From positions 1-64,000 of the forward strand of contig CAYMEK010000019.1 in the NCBI GenBank assembly GCA_964389305.1: a DNA stretch of 64,000 bases, given 5' to 3'. The position numbers and the translations under genes are program-made. Below, piece by piece: positions 36,678 to 45,143 of the stretch (positions are counted from its first letter, which is position 1; every line of letters starts with the position of its first letter). The notes under the pieces are model-generated. The model saw only the letters and a list, made by a program, of their open reading frames with translations. It ran no database searches and was not told the DNA's origin. This stretch comes from CAYMEK01 sp964389305. Its GTDB lineage: Bacteria; Spirochaetota; Spirochaetia; SZUA-6; DRHE01.

Positions 36678-37718
36678 TCAGCCTCCGGAACCTACATGTT
36701 TCAGGTAGTAGTATTTTGCCCAGTTGTGTTCCTTCAGATCTTCCGAGAAGTAATGTTGCCCCGTGCCCGAGTCTTTGAGCACGAAATAGTAGTAATCGGT
36801 GGCGGCCGGATGGAACGCAGCATCGAGGGCTACGATTCCCGGATTGGAGATCGGCCCAGGAGGCAAGCCGGCCCACTTGTAGGTGTTGTACGGGGAGTCG
36901 ATGAGCTTGTCCTCGGCGGAGAGGTAGCTCGGATGGGGCTTGTTCTGGATGTCCGTGATGATGTATTCCAGAGTAGCGCACGATTCCAGTCCGATGTTGT
37001 GCCGCAGCCGATTGTAGAATACCGAGGCGATCAACGGAGCTTCTTCAGCCCTACGATATTCACGCTCTACGATCGAGGCCATGATTACGGTATCGTGGAG
37101 CTTACGCCGGTCCCAGTCCAAGGCTTCCGGGGCTACACTGCCCAGGTTGGCGAAGAAGTTGTTCACCATTTCCTCCAACACCCCGTAGACAGGATAGTCT
37201 TTCGGGAAATAGTAGGTGTCGGGAAACAGGTATCCTTCAAGGCTGTCGGCTGGGATCCCGTACTGCTCGAGCAATGCGGGTGAGGAGGCGGCTTTCAAGA
37301 ACTCCTCCCGGCCCGCCACTGACTTTTTCTCGACATAGGCTGCGATTGTCTTCAGAGTCCAGCCTTCGGGAATGGTCAACTTGACCTGCTCCTGATAGCC
37401 GGAAACGAGCAGGTTGTGGATGTCGATGGTGCTGTCGTCCGGTAGAATGCGGAAATAACCGCTCTTGAACGAAGTCTCGGTGTCTTGCAGGCGGCTGAAC
37501 AACGTCAGGAACAGGGCGGAACGGATCAATCCCTGCTGCTCCAGTCTGGCCGCTATAGCGGAGAGATTTTCCCCCCTCAACACCTTGAATACGTCCCCTT
37601 CCTCGGGGATCCGGTCCGAAGGGCTGTTCAGATGGTACAGGTATGCTCCCGCGCCGAGAAGCAGCAGTGCAATCACTGTCAGGAATACAAAGATTCCCCT
37701 GGCGAGTTTTCTTGCCAT
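36678..37718 (-). CDS. mltG: Endolytic murein transglycosylase MltG
   Basis: 346 residues. A single N-terminal membrane helix (GIFVFLTVIALLLLGAGAYL), a LysM-like segment (FKVLRGENLSAIAARLE) and the YceG/MltG catalytic domain with Glu218 (IMASIVERE), DSLEGYLFPDTYYFP and YNTYKWAGLPPGPISNPG. MltG cleaves nascent glycan within the strand and helps set glycan length. It therefore belongs functionally with the mre/mrd genes 6 kb downstream on the same strand. It is followed by dnaG 22 bases later. Confidence 0.94.
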   Translation of the reverse strand: MARKLARGIFVFLTVIALLLLGAGAYLYHLNSPSDRIPEEGDVFKVLRGENLSAIAARLEQQGLIRSALFLTLFSRLQDTETSFKSGYFRILPDDSTIDIHNLLVSGYQEQVKLTIPEGWTLKTIAAYVEKKSVAGREEFLKAASSPALLEQYGIPADSLEGYLFPDTYYFPKDYPVYGVLEEMVNNFFANLGSVAPEALDWDRRKLHDTVIMASIVEREYRRAEEAPLIASVFYNRLRHNIGLESCATLEYIITDIQNKPHPSYLSAEDKLIDSPYNTYKWAGLPPGPISNPGIVALDAAFHPAATDYYYFVLKDSGTGQHYFSEDLKEHNWAKYYYLKHVGSGG

Positions 37719-37745
37719 AGCTCGCTTAGAACCTTGTGTCCGGAC

Positions 37746-40700
37746 CTACTTCTTGATGAGGATGAACTCCACCCGTCTGTTCTTCCACCGGTTCTCCTCG
37801 TCATCGAAGGGTACTATAGGATTCGAACCTCCGAGCCCGGTCACGGATATGCGGCCGGCATCGAGTCCGAGCTTCACCAGTGCCTGTTTCACGGCTTCGG
37901 CCCGGGCCAGGGAGAGGGGTATCAGCTCTTCCCGGTTCTCCTTCTCCGCCTCATCCTTACTCCAGTAGCGGGTGATGTTGGCGTGCCCCTCGATACGAAT
38001 CTGGTAAGCGCTGTATTTCTTGAAGATCTCGAACAACCGCTGCAAGGTCTTGTCGTTCCTGGCCGCCTTGTCCGCTTCGGTTACGGCGGAAAGATCAGCC
38101 GAATTGGGCGGGAAAGTAATGCTGGCGATGCGGATCTTCAGCTTGTCTCCTTCTCGAATGACCAGTACATCCACGGGAATCAGCCGCTCGACCGTCTCGA
38201 CGTTTCCCAGCTTGTCCCGGAGGGTAATCCGCAGCGGGTAGTCCTCTGCCGACTGGACCAACTCGCCGGTGTCGGACAGGCCGTCCCACAGAATGCGTTC
38301 CGAAGGCCTGCCGCGGCCGTTATAAGTCAGGAAGGGCTGGCCTACCGGATCGAGGATCTCCAATCGCCAGTCCTCGATTCCCGACAGGTCGCTTACCTTC
38401 ATGGTTATGAACAGCTCGTCATCCACCCCGTCATTGTCCGGCGAAAACGGCTGCGGCGATATCGTAAGATCGACCTCCGGCGGGGAGACGTCTAGCTTAA
38501 AGGGAGTGCTCTGCGCCTGCGGCCTGTTTCCCTTGGTGTAGATCACCTTCATCGAAGCCGTGTAACTTCCCTCCTGGGCCAGACCGCCATTCTGGCGTCC
38601 ATTCCAGACGATGCTGGAGGGAACCGGTGGGCCGCCGCCGAAGGTCTTCTGTACTCCAGCCTGTTCATGCACCATCTCGAGGGACCAGGACTGGATGCCC
38701 TCGGCCAGCCCTACGTAGGGCTTGAACTCGATCGAATCGGCCTTTCCGTCCCCGTTCGGGCTGAATCCGTCACTCGAAGCGGTGATGAACACCGAGGTGA
38801 CCCGGGTGTCGATCTGGAGACCCTTCAGCTCCTTGGAGATGCTGTTCCCGGCCAGGTCCGTGCTCCTGACCCGGTAGCTGTACTGGCCGTCGGGAATCTT
38901 GTTTCCGTTTTCGTCTTTGCCGTCCCACTGGAACGAAGCCGCCTGCCCCTTCCAGTAGTAGCTTCGCACCACCTCGCCCTTGGCGTTGCGGAACTCGCCC
39001 TCCCAAAGCGTCTCCGCGCTCGATTTCTGGCGTATGGGCAGCCCGTCCTTCTGCCCGTCTCCATCCGGGCTGAAGAGGCTGTATTCGGCGCTTACTTCGA
39101 TAGTGGGAGCCTGGGTGTCGATCGTAAACGGCGAGGTCTGGACCTGGTGGTGGTCGCCCTTGAGGTAGTCGAGAACCAGCTCTGCTCGGTATTCGCCGTC
39201 GGCCAGGCGGCGTCCCCGGCCGTCGAGGCCGTCCCAGGCAAACTCCTGGGGTGCCCGGTTCTGACCTTCCACGCTGCGCACTACCTGGCCGCCTGAATCC
39301 AGGATGCGCAGCTCGTAGCTGGCGACCCCCTGGGCGACTTTGAGCCTGGGCTGGATGTTGATTCGATCTTTCACGCCGTCTGCGTTGGGGCTGAAGACGG
39401 CCAGATCCGTGGACACGAACACCTCGGTCTCCTGGGTGTTGATCTCGAAGCGGATCTTCTTGGACTCGCCCCGGTTTCCGGCCCGGTCCGTCGCCCTCAG
39501 GCTGTAGAAGTAGATACCATCGGGGACCAGCTCGCCGGCATCGGAACGTCCGCCCCATTGTATCCTGGCTTCCGCCAGCCCGCGCCAGGAGAAGCTGCGC
39601 ACTGCCCGCCCGTCGATATCTTCTATCAATCCGGTCCAAAGGGGCTCCTCCGAGGTTTCCTGGTACAGCGTCACTACATCCTTGTTGCCGTCTCCATCGG
39701 GGGAGAAGATGGCCAGATCGGCACTTACCGAAGCGGAAGGCTGTGTCAGATCGATCGTGAAAATCGGGGACTCGGCGGTCGGATTATTGCCGTTTTCGTA
39801 CAGCACCTCGAGCCTGCCCGTATACGAAGCCTCGGGCAGCACGGTTCCCTCATCGCTCTCGCCGTCGAAGCTGAGGCTGGCGGGAATCGACCTGGCCCCG
39901 CTGAAGCTGCGGCCGACCGTGCCTTCTCGATCGACCACTTGGAGGGTCCAGCTCTCTATGCCTTTTGTGACCGGCACATCGAGGGAAAACTGCAAGGCAT
40001 CCTTGGTTCCATCTCCGTTGGGAGAAAAATAGGATTCGCTGATGCTGATATTGATCGGGGTGGCCTGGGTGTCGATCAGTATGTTGCCCACCTCGGCCGA
40101 AACCCTGTTGCCGGCCTGGTCGGTGGAGGATATTCGGTAGGCGTACACCCCGTCGGCGGCCAGCAGGCCCTCTGCGTTCCGGCCATCCCATTCCATCGAT
40201 ACCGGCTCGCTGTTTTCCCAGCTAAAGCCGATGATTTCCTCGCCGCCGGCATCAACGATAGCAGCTTTCCACAGAAGCTCCTGGGAACCACTTTGCTCGA
40301 TCGGCAGCACGTCCTTGTTGCCATCGTTGTTCGGGGAGAAGATCAGATACGGAGTGCTCACCTCGATCGACGGGGCCGTATTGTCGACGATAACCGTGCC
40401 GGTCTCGCTCCTGCCTGTATTTCCATTGTCGTCCCAGGCTTCCAGCATGAAGGTATAGCTTCCGTCGGCTACAACGCTGCCTTTGTCGGACCGCCCATCC
40501 CAACGGATCTGCTCCGGCACACTGATGCCGGTTTTAACATAAGCCAGCCGGGCCAGGACGTTCTTGAAGGTTACATTCTCGGGCCGTTCGTCCTTGTTGA
40601 CGATCTCCCTCACCTGGCCGCCCTGGGCGTCGAGAATTAAAAACCTGTAGCCCTTGATAAAACGCTCGTCACTGATGCTTAACTCTTTCACCAGAGCGTC

Positions 40701-41717
40701 CTGAGTTCCGTCAAAATTGGGCGATATATACTCCTTTTGGGTATCCAGCTCGATGACCGGGGGCTCGCGGTCGATCACACCTATAGGAAGATTCGCACCC
40801 GCTCCGAGCGCCCAAATACCGTTTTGCAGCGGCGCAGCCGCTGCGGTAGTCGTCAGCTCGCTCTGCACGTTCTTCACCGAAGTACCCAGCTTGACCGAGA
40901 CTCCGAAAGAGATCGGGATATCCCGCATGTCTTCCGGGGTCAACTCGCGCACGTCGAAACTGCTTCCCAGGTGCAGGAAAAGGCGATCGGCGATCGCCAG
41001 CCGCGTTCCCAGATTGAACCACAGGTTTTGAAAACCCGGTAGAGAAAGATCCGAGTGCCAGGACCAGATGAGCTTCTCCTGTTCCAGTAAATTGAAGCTG
41101 ACTCCGGCCGCCGGGGTGAAGGCCTGCGGGGAAGCCGTATAGCCCCTAACCGGCTCGAATGGCTTGCCCAGCCCGCGCAGGGCCACCCCCCAGCGGAAAT
41201 CCTTCATGAAGCCGATATCTCCCGGCAGGTGAATGAAGCCGAGATCCAGACCCAGTCCCCAGTCGCCTCCGAACTGGGCCTGCAGACCGGCTCCCACCAA
41301 CAGCTTGGGAAACAGATCCTTGGCGAAGGAGACATTCAGCCCCAGGAAATCACCCAGTTTGATGCTATCGAAGTCCACGGAGATATAATGCAGACTGGAG
41401 CTGAGCACTCCGGCTTTTGTGGGCCAGGTTACGCCTCCGTTGATGGCGTGCCCCCAACCGGAATCCTCGTCACTCGTGCCGATAAGCGCCAGGTAGCTGG
41501 CATCGAAGGTCAGCCTCTGGGCGGCGCCGGAGGCGGCCGGGTTGAGGACATCCGCCGCGGGAGACAAATCGGAAACCGAGTTCGTCCCCTCGGCCAGGAA
41601 ATACGGAGCGTAGAGATCGAACAAAACGCTGCTTCCCGGTGGAGGATTGAACTGAGCGAAGGCAGGAATCGCTAAAGCGGCAAACAAGACGCCCAGAATC
41701 CAAACTTTTTTCTTCAT
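37746..41717 (-). CDS. Giant OmpA-family outer-membrane protein with eight FlgD-Ig/Ca-loop repeats
   Basis: 1323 residues. Signal peptide KKKVWILGVLFAALAIPAFA. Residues about 30-310 are beta-rich with barrel-like strands (AGVLSSSLHYISVDFDSIKL) and resemble the UPF0164/PorV fold. Then come eight units of about 100 residues, each opening with the acidic loop F/Y-S-P-N/D-x-DG-x-x-D (ISPNFDGTQD, FSPNNDGNKD, FSPNGDGTKD, FSPDGDGNKD, FSPNADGVKD, FSPDGDGQKD, FSPNGDGKAD, FSPDNDGVDD) and containing W-DG-x(n)-G-x-YxY, the FlgD/CHU-type Ig signature. The C-terminus (about 1215-1323) is an OmpA peptidoglycan-binding domain (RIEGHANITRYWSKDE ... NRWKNRRVEFIL). I infer an outer-membrane protein tethered to the wall, with a Ca-stabilised stalk. 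Neighbouring mltG is 28 bases downstream. Confidence 0.87.
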   Translation of the reverse strand: MKKKVWILGVLFAALAIPAFAQFNPPPGSSVLFDLYAPYFLAEGTNSVSDLSPAADVLNPAASGAAQRLTFDASYLALIGTSDEDSGWGHAINGGVTWPTKAGVLSSSLHYISVDFDSIKLGDFLGLNVSFAKDLFPKLLVGAGLQAQFGGDWGLGLDLGFIHLPGDIGFMKDFRWGVALRGLGKPFEPVRGYTASPQAFTPAAGVSFNLLEQEKLIWSWHSDLSLPGFQNLWFNLGTRLAIADRLFLHLGSSFDVRELTPEDMRDIPISFGVSVKLGTSVKNVQSELTTTAAAAPLQNGIWALGAGANLPIGVIDREPPVIELDTQKEYISPNFDGTQDALVKELSISDERFIKGYRFLILDAQGGQVREIVNKDERPENVTFKNVLARLAYVKTGISVPEQIRWDGRSDKGSVVADGSYTFMLEAWDDNGNTGRSETGTVIVDNTAPSIEVSTPYLIFSPNNDGNKDVLPIEQSGSQELLWKAAIVDAGGEEIIGFSWENSEPVSMEWDGRNAEGLLAADGVYAYRISSTDQAGNRVSAEVGNILIDTQATPINISISESYFSPNGDGTKDALQFSLDVPVTKGIESWTLQVVDREGTVGRSFSGARSIPASLSFDGESDEGTVLPEASYTGRLEVLYENGNNPTAESPIFTIDLTQPSASVSADLAIFSPDGDGNKDVVTLYQETSEEPLWTGLIEDIDGRAVRSFSWRGLAEARIQWGGRSDAGELVPDGIYFYSLRATDRAGNRGESKKIRFEINTQETEVFVSTDLAVFSPNADGVKDRINIQPRLKVAQGVASYELRILDSGGQVVRSVEGQNRAPQEFAWDGLDGRGRRLADGEYRAELVLDYLKGDHHQVQTSPFTIDTQAPTIEVSAEYSLFSPDGDGQKDGLPIRQKSSAETLWEGEFRNAKGEVVRSYYWKGQAASFQWDGKDENGNKIPDGQYSYRVRSTDLAGNSISKELKGLQIDTRVTSVFITASSDGFSPNGDGKADSIEFKPYVGLAEGIQSWSLEMVHEQAGVQKTFGGGPPVPSSIVWNGRQNGGLAQEGSYTASMKVIYTKGNRPQAQSTPFKLDVSPPEVDLTISPQPFSPDNDGVDDELFITMKVSDLSGIEDWRLEILDPVGQPFLTYNGRGRPSERILWDGLSDTGELVQSAEDYPLRITLRDKLGNVETVERLIPVDVLVIREGDKLKIRIASITFPPNSADLSAVTEADKAARNDKTLQRLFEIFKKYSAYQIRIEGHANITRYWSKDEAEKENREELIPLSLARAEAVKQALVKLGLDAGRISVTGLGGSNPIVPFDDEENRWKNRRVEFILIKK

Positions 41718-41816
41718 AGCGCCCCCCTGGCGGTTTTCTCCGCAGCGGCTCTGCGTCCGTTGCCGCCCTTAGAGCGGTCAACGATCCGAGCAGACTGCGG
41801 TCCGACACTTCTCAAA

Positions 41817-41844
41817 TTTATAGCTCCGGATGGCCAAATTCAAA
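41817..41844 (-). promoter_or_regulatory. Candidate promoter of the OmpA-type gene
   Basis: On the minus strand TTTGAA (41844-41839) and TATAAA (41822-41817) are 16 bases apart. This predicts a leader of about 95 bases before the ATG at 41717, which has a GGGGGG Shine-Dalgarno-like run. Confidence 0.4.
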
Positions 41845-42046
41845 TCTTTTTATTGTACAGCTTCTCGATATCCTCGAACTCAGCGATAGTGAGCTGCCTG
41901 TACAGCTCCCGCTCCAGCCTGTTCATGAGGGCCAGCATCGTAACATCCAGCTCCGCTTCCCGGACCTTCAGGAGCAGGTAGACACCCAGCGCCTCGCGGC
42001 CCTGCAGGGTGAAACCGCCGCTCGCGAACAACTTCTCAGAGTGCAA
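41840..42046 (-). CDS. Small hypothetical protein
   Basis: 68 residues from the TTG at 42046, overlapping the upstream metallo-hydrolase gene by 11 bases; a second TTG at 42031 is possible. The product is helical (REALGVYLLLKVREAELDV, then RLERELYRQLTIAEFEDIEKLYNKKI). It is probably a real small gene because it continues a tightly overlapping minus-strand operon (Cys-cluster protein, metallo-hydrolase, this gene), but I recognise no family. Confidence 0.5.
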   Translation of the reverse strand: MHSEKLFASGGFTLQGREALGVYLLLKVREAELDVTMLALMNRLERELYRQLTIAEFEDIEKLYNKKI

Positions 42047-42980
42047 TTTCCATTCCCTCCCTGGCCAAAATCACCTTGAAGTGCTGTTTCTCCAGGCGAG
42101 CCCGATACCACTTGGCGGAATTGAGTATAGCGAAGATCTTGCGGTCATTATATAGCGGCTCGTGATGAAACAAAGCCAGCGTTTTAATACCCCATTCGGC
42201 TGCGAAATCCACGGCCATGCTGTACGAAGTATGACCCCAATCGTACTTCTCGATCGCCTCCCCGAGGGTGTACTGGGCGTCTAGAATTAGAAGATTCGCA
42301 TCCTTGAAAAAATCGATGTTTGCTTCGCTTCGCTCGAAATCTTCCGACGACAACTCCGTATCTGTGCAGAAGACCATGGATTTTCCATTGTGGGAGATCC
42401 GGTAGGACAAGCAGCCTCCCGGATGACGCATATCTTTCCAGGATATCTCGAGCTGTCCGAAACGCATACCGGTTCCCCTCAGCCTGATGAAGCGTTTCTG
42501 CGCGGCCATGGCTTCCATATCAACAGGGAAATACGGGGCCATCATCTGTCCCTTCACGATCTGCTCCAGGTTTTCGCGGGTGCTGTAGAAATACAGCGTG
42601 TTTTCCTTCTTGTATCCGGCAGGACTGAAAAAGGGCAGACCCTGAAGATGATCCCAGTGAAAGTGGGTGAAAAAAATGTGGTATTCCCTGGCCTTCCTCT
42701 GGCTCCTGGCTAAAAAGGCGGCCAGCTCGCGTATCCCCGAACCCGCGTCGATGATCAAAAGCGGCGTTTGCTCGGCGTGGACGCTTAGACAGGTGGTGTT
42801 ACCGCCTACAGTGCCGAACAGGTAGGGGGGAAGGCCGGCCAGAAACGCCTCGCGCGTTTCCAGGCTTTCCAGATCGGCAGGCCGGATCCTGGCTACCACA
42901 GCGGCAATCCGGGACTTGAGCTCCAATACCGTTAGCGGGGTCGGGATTGAGCCGCGCACACCCCAGAATTTTACCTTCAC
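42036..42980 (-). CDS. MBL-fold metallo-hydrolase
   Basis: 314 residues of the metallo-beta-lactamase fold. The opening VKFWGVRGSIPTP and GTVGGNTTCLSV, followed by LIIDAGSGIREL and the metal motif THFHWDHLQGLPFF, match the RNase Z/PhnP-like branch often annotated as 'MBL-fold metallo-hydrolase'. Further ligands are supplied by DMRHPGGC, CTDTELSSEDF and the later His (ALFHHEP). It contains an insertion (about residues 20-50) after the first strand. The substrate is unknown. Overlaps the upstream Cys-cluster gene by four bases (ATGA). Confidence 0.85.
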   Translation of the reverse strand: MKVKFWGVRGSIPTPLTVLELKSRIAAVVARIRPADLESLETREAFLAGLPPYLFGTVGGNTTCLSVHAEQTPLLIIDAGSGIRELAAFLARSQRKAREYHIFFTHFHWDHLQGLPFFSPAGYKKENTLYFYSTRENLEQIVKGQMMAPYFPVDMEAMAAQKRFIRLRGTGMRFGQLEISWKDMRHPGGCLSYRISHNGKSMVFCTDTELSSEDFERSEANIDFFKDANLLILDAQYTLGEAIEKYDWGHTSYSMAVDFAAEWGIKTLALFHHEPLYNDRKIFAILNSAKWYRARLEKQHFKVILAREGMEIAL

Positions 42981-43429
42981 TGCATCTCCGCAAAGCTGGC
43001 CACGATGCGGCGCTTCTCGTATCTTGCCAGCCAGGACTCGATTTCCCTCTTGGAATACAGCCGGCCGCGTCCTACCCCGGGACAGCTTATCTTGAGCTTC
43101 TCCCAGCTATCTATCGAGTCGAGATTGGAGCTCCAGAAAGGGAAGCTGCGGCACTGCAGGGGCCGATACCGGTAGACCGTGCAGCCTTGCTCTTCCCAGA
43201 ATATACAGTCGTAATTCGACTTCTCTATCAGGCTGACCCGCCTGAAGCCGTTGACGTTAAGCTCCCGGCAGTAACGGTCCAGGAACTCCTTCACGGGCAG
43301 GCCGGTGCCGGCCCGGAGGCGATGGATGTCCTCTCTGGTAAGGAAAACGAAGCCCGGGGAATGGCGGCAGCATCGGGAACAACGCGTGCACTCGAATCTC
43401 AGCCCTTGCTCGTAGAACACAGAACCCAT
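42977..43429 (-). CDS. YkgJ-family cysteine-cluster protein
   Basis: 150 residues with the CxxCxxCC cluster (Cys14, 17, 20, 21 in FECTRCSRCC) and a second Cys set (YDCIFWEEQGCTVYRYRPLQC), the pattern of the YkgJ/UPF0153 family thought to bind Zn or an Fe-S cluster. Function unknown. It is the first gene of a three-gene overlapping operon and begins about 33 bases after the tRNA-Tyr terminator. Confidence 0.82.
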   Translation of the reverse strand: MGSVFYEQGLRFECTRCSRCCRHSPGFVFLTREDIHRLRAGTGLPVKEFLDRYCRELNVNGFRRVSLIEKSNYDCIFWEEQGCTVYRYRPLQCRSFPFWSSNLDSIDSWEKLKISCPGVGRGRLYSKREIESWLARYEKRRIVASFAEMQ

Positions 43430-43461
43430 GCTTTTACACCTTCCCTTCGCCTGAAGAGAAC

Positions 43462-43492
43462 AAAAAACCTTCTCCGATTCGGAAGAAGGTTT
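43462..43492 (-). terminator. Rho-independent terminator after tRNA-Tyr
   Basis: On the minus strand AACCTTC-T-TCCG pairs with CGGA-GAAGGTT and is followed directly by TTTTTT. It starts four bases after the tRNA 3' end. Confidence 0.85.
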
Positions 43493-43495
43493 CTA

Positions 43496-43578
43496 TGGGG
43501 AGAGAAGGATTCGAACCTTCGAAGGCGATAGCCAACAGATTTACAGTCTGCCCCCTTTGACCGCTCGGGAACCTCCCC
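43496..43578 (-). tRNA. tRNA-Tyr (anticodon GTA)
   Basis: 83 nt, type II with a long variable arm. The acceptor GGGGAGG pairs with TCTCCCC (one G-T), the D-arm has GAGCGGTCAAA, the anticodon loop is CTGTAAA, and the T-arm is GAAGGTTCGAATCCTTC. CCA is not encoded; discriminator A. Confidence 0.96.
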
Positions 43579-43590
43579 ATTCGTCAAAGG

Positions 43591-43619
43591 AAAATAGCAG
43601 ATCCTCCGATCATTGTCAA
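43591..43619 (-). promoter_or_regulatory. Sigma-70 promoter of tRNA-Tyr
   Basis: A perfect TTGACA (43619-43614) is followed after exactly 17 bases by TATTTT (43596-43591). The expected transcription start falls about ten bases before the mature tRNA 5' end. Confidence 0.8.
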
Positions 43620-43675
43620 GTTATACAAAAGACGGCGCCTGCACCACGGCATACCCGCCCGCCCTGTAGTCGAAT

Positions 43676-44233
43676 CTACTTTTTCCAGCGGAGTCCCAAC
43701 ACTACGCCGCCATAACCCGGTACGTTCCAGGCGCACCAGCCGCCTCCTTCCAGATAGGCGGCCATATCATCCTTGAAGTAGTAAGCCAGACCGCCATATA
43801 GGGGAATGGCGATCCCGAAAGCGGGGCTTTCCCATGGAATTGCAAGGAGGCCCAGGCCCAGGCCCGCATAGACGTCTAACTTCTGGATAAACTCCGCTGT
43901 ATCCAGCCCTTTCAAGCCCATATGAAAGGTAGCAAATCCGCCGCTACCGAAGGCGAGGCCGCTGCCTGGTACGAGCTCCACAAATCCCTTGGCCGTCACA
44001 CCGAACGCCAGGGGTACGCTCCGTCCAATTTTCCAATCCGCCATGGTCCACTCGGCAGCGGGCACCACGGAGACGCTGTATGAACGGACGTGATAACCGA
44101 AGCCGAGTCCGACCTCGAAGGCGAAGTCCCCCTGGTGATAGTAGCCGTCCCAGTTTTCGTTTTGAGCGAAAACGACATCCGGGATAACGGCCAGTATGGC
44201 CAAAAAAACTAAAGCCTTGGCAACGTTGTTCAT
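43676..44233 (-). CDS. Hypothetical small outer-membrane beta-barrel-like protein
   Basis: 185 residues. The signal peptide is NNVAKALVFLAILAVIPDVVFA. The mature chain alternates Gly/aromatic strands (FAFEVGLGFGYHVRSYSVSV, LDVYAGLGLGLLAIP) and ends VVLGLRWKK, with the short terminal strand typical of small barrels, although the last residue is Lys instead of an aromatic. The ATG at 44233 has a strong Shine-Dalgarno (AAGGAGG, five bases before). It starts 38 bases after tRNA-Thr with no terminator between, so the tRNA promoter may also drive it. No family recognised. Confidence 0.72.
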   Translation of the reverse strand: MNNVAKALVFLAILAVIPDVVFAQNENWDGYYHQGDFAFEVGLGFGYHVRSYSVSVVPAAEWTMADWKIGRSVPLAFGVTAKGFVELVPGSGLAFGSGGFATFHMGLKGLDTAEFIQKLDVYAGLGLGLLAIPWESPAFGIAIPLYGGLAYYFKDDMAAYLEGGGWCAWNVPGYGGVVLGLRWKK

Positions 44234-44270
44234 GGTGTCCTCCTTGCTCGCTTCCGGAGCTCCGACGTCA

Positions 44271-44343
44271 AGCCACCTCCCGGATTCGAACCGGGGACCC
44301 CGAGATTACAAGTCACGTGCTCTACCAGCTGAGCTAAGGTGGC
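44271..44343 (-). tRNA. tRNA-Thr (anticodon TGT)
   Basis: 73 nt. The acceptor GCCACCT/AGGTGGC has seven pairs, the D-arm has AGCTCAGCTGGTAGAGC, the anticodon loop CTTGTAA gives TGT, and the T-arm is CCCGGTTCGAATCCGGG. CCA is not encoded. Confidence 0.97.
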
Positions 44344-44359
44344 CATTGACTTCCCGTCC

Positions 44360-44389
44360 AATTTAGCGGAAAACCGATGCCAGCGGCAA
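44360..44389 (-). promoter_or_regulatory. Promoter of tRNA-Thr
   Basis: TTGCCG (44389-44384) and TAAATT (44365-44360) on the minus strand are 18 bases apart, 16 bases before the mature tRNA. They lie between the map stop and the tRNA. Confidence 0.6.
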
Positions 44390-44396
44390 CTGTTTT

Positions 44397-45143
44397 TCAC
44401 CTGGTCAGCACCTCCGTGCGCCCGGCGAACACAGCAATCGTGTGCTCGAATTGGGCTACCGTACGGCGGTCGCTGCTGTACAGGCTCCAGCCGTCCCTTG
44501 CTTTACGGATCTTCGTCGATCCGAGTCCGAGGGCCGGTTCCAGGGTAAACACCATTCCCGCCACGATTCGCATACCCTCCCCGATTCTTCCCGTGTAGGG
44601 AATCGAGGGCTCCTCGTGCAGACTTCTGCCTATCCCGTGCCCCACCAGATCGGGCAATATCGTGCAGTTCCGACGCGCCGCAACCTTCCGGACCGCGGCA
44701 CCCAGGTCGCCCAGCCGGGCGCCGGCCCGGGCCGCCCCGATTGCGGCCTCCACAGCCTCCCACGCTGCCGCCAGCAGACGGGAACGTCGCTCCGACAACG
44801 TTCCCACAGCAAGGGTAGCGGCGGCATCGCCGTACCACCCGGCAGACAGCACCGCGACGTCAACAGTGACAATACTACCACGACGCAGCTTTCTGGATGA
44901 GGGAACGCCGTGAGCGGCCACCTCGTCTACCGATGTACAGATCGAGCCCGGAAAGCCGGACGGTACCCCCGGCACTACCCCGAACCGGTCCATCAACCCC
45001 GCCGCGATGCGGTCCAGCTCACGGGTTGAAACACCTTCTCTGACTCGAGCGCCTACGGCCTCCAGGATCGCAGCGGCAAGCCTGCAGCTATGGCGGATCG
45101 ACTCCACCTCTTCCGAAGTCTTGAGAGGGATGTCGGGATCCAT
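44397..45143 (-). CDS. map: Methionine aminopeptidase, type I
   Basis: 248 residues. The pita-bread metalloprotease removes the initiator Met. All catalytic residues are present: His79 (AAHGVP), Asp95 and Asp106 (VTVDVA..., GWYGDAAAT), His169 (GHGIGRSLHEEP), Glu202 (TLEPAL) and Glu233 (QFEHTI). The length matches type I without N-terminal extension. Its ATG shares one base with the glgA stop (TGATG), so translation is probably coupled. This pairing is unusual and probably just operonic packing. Confidence 0.94.
   Translation of the reverse strand: MDPDIPLKTSEEVESIRHSCRLAAAILEAVGARVREGVSTRELDRIAAGLMDRFGVVPGVPSGFPGSICTSVDEVAAHGVPSSRKLRRGSIVTVDVAVLSAGWYGDAAATLAVGTLSERRSRLLAAAWEAVEAAIGAARAGARLGDLGAAVRKVAARRNCTILPDLVGHGIGRSLHEEPSIPYTGRIGEGMRIVAGMVFTLEPALGLGSTKIRKARDGWSLYSSDRRTVAQFEHTIAVFAGRTEVLTR

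Noticed and set aside
43676..44396. Integration site at the tRNA genes
   Set aside because: No integrase, no duplicated tRNA 3' end and no change of gene style around tRNA-Tyr or tRNA-Thr.
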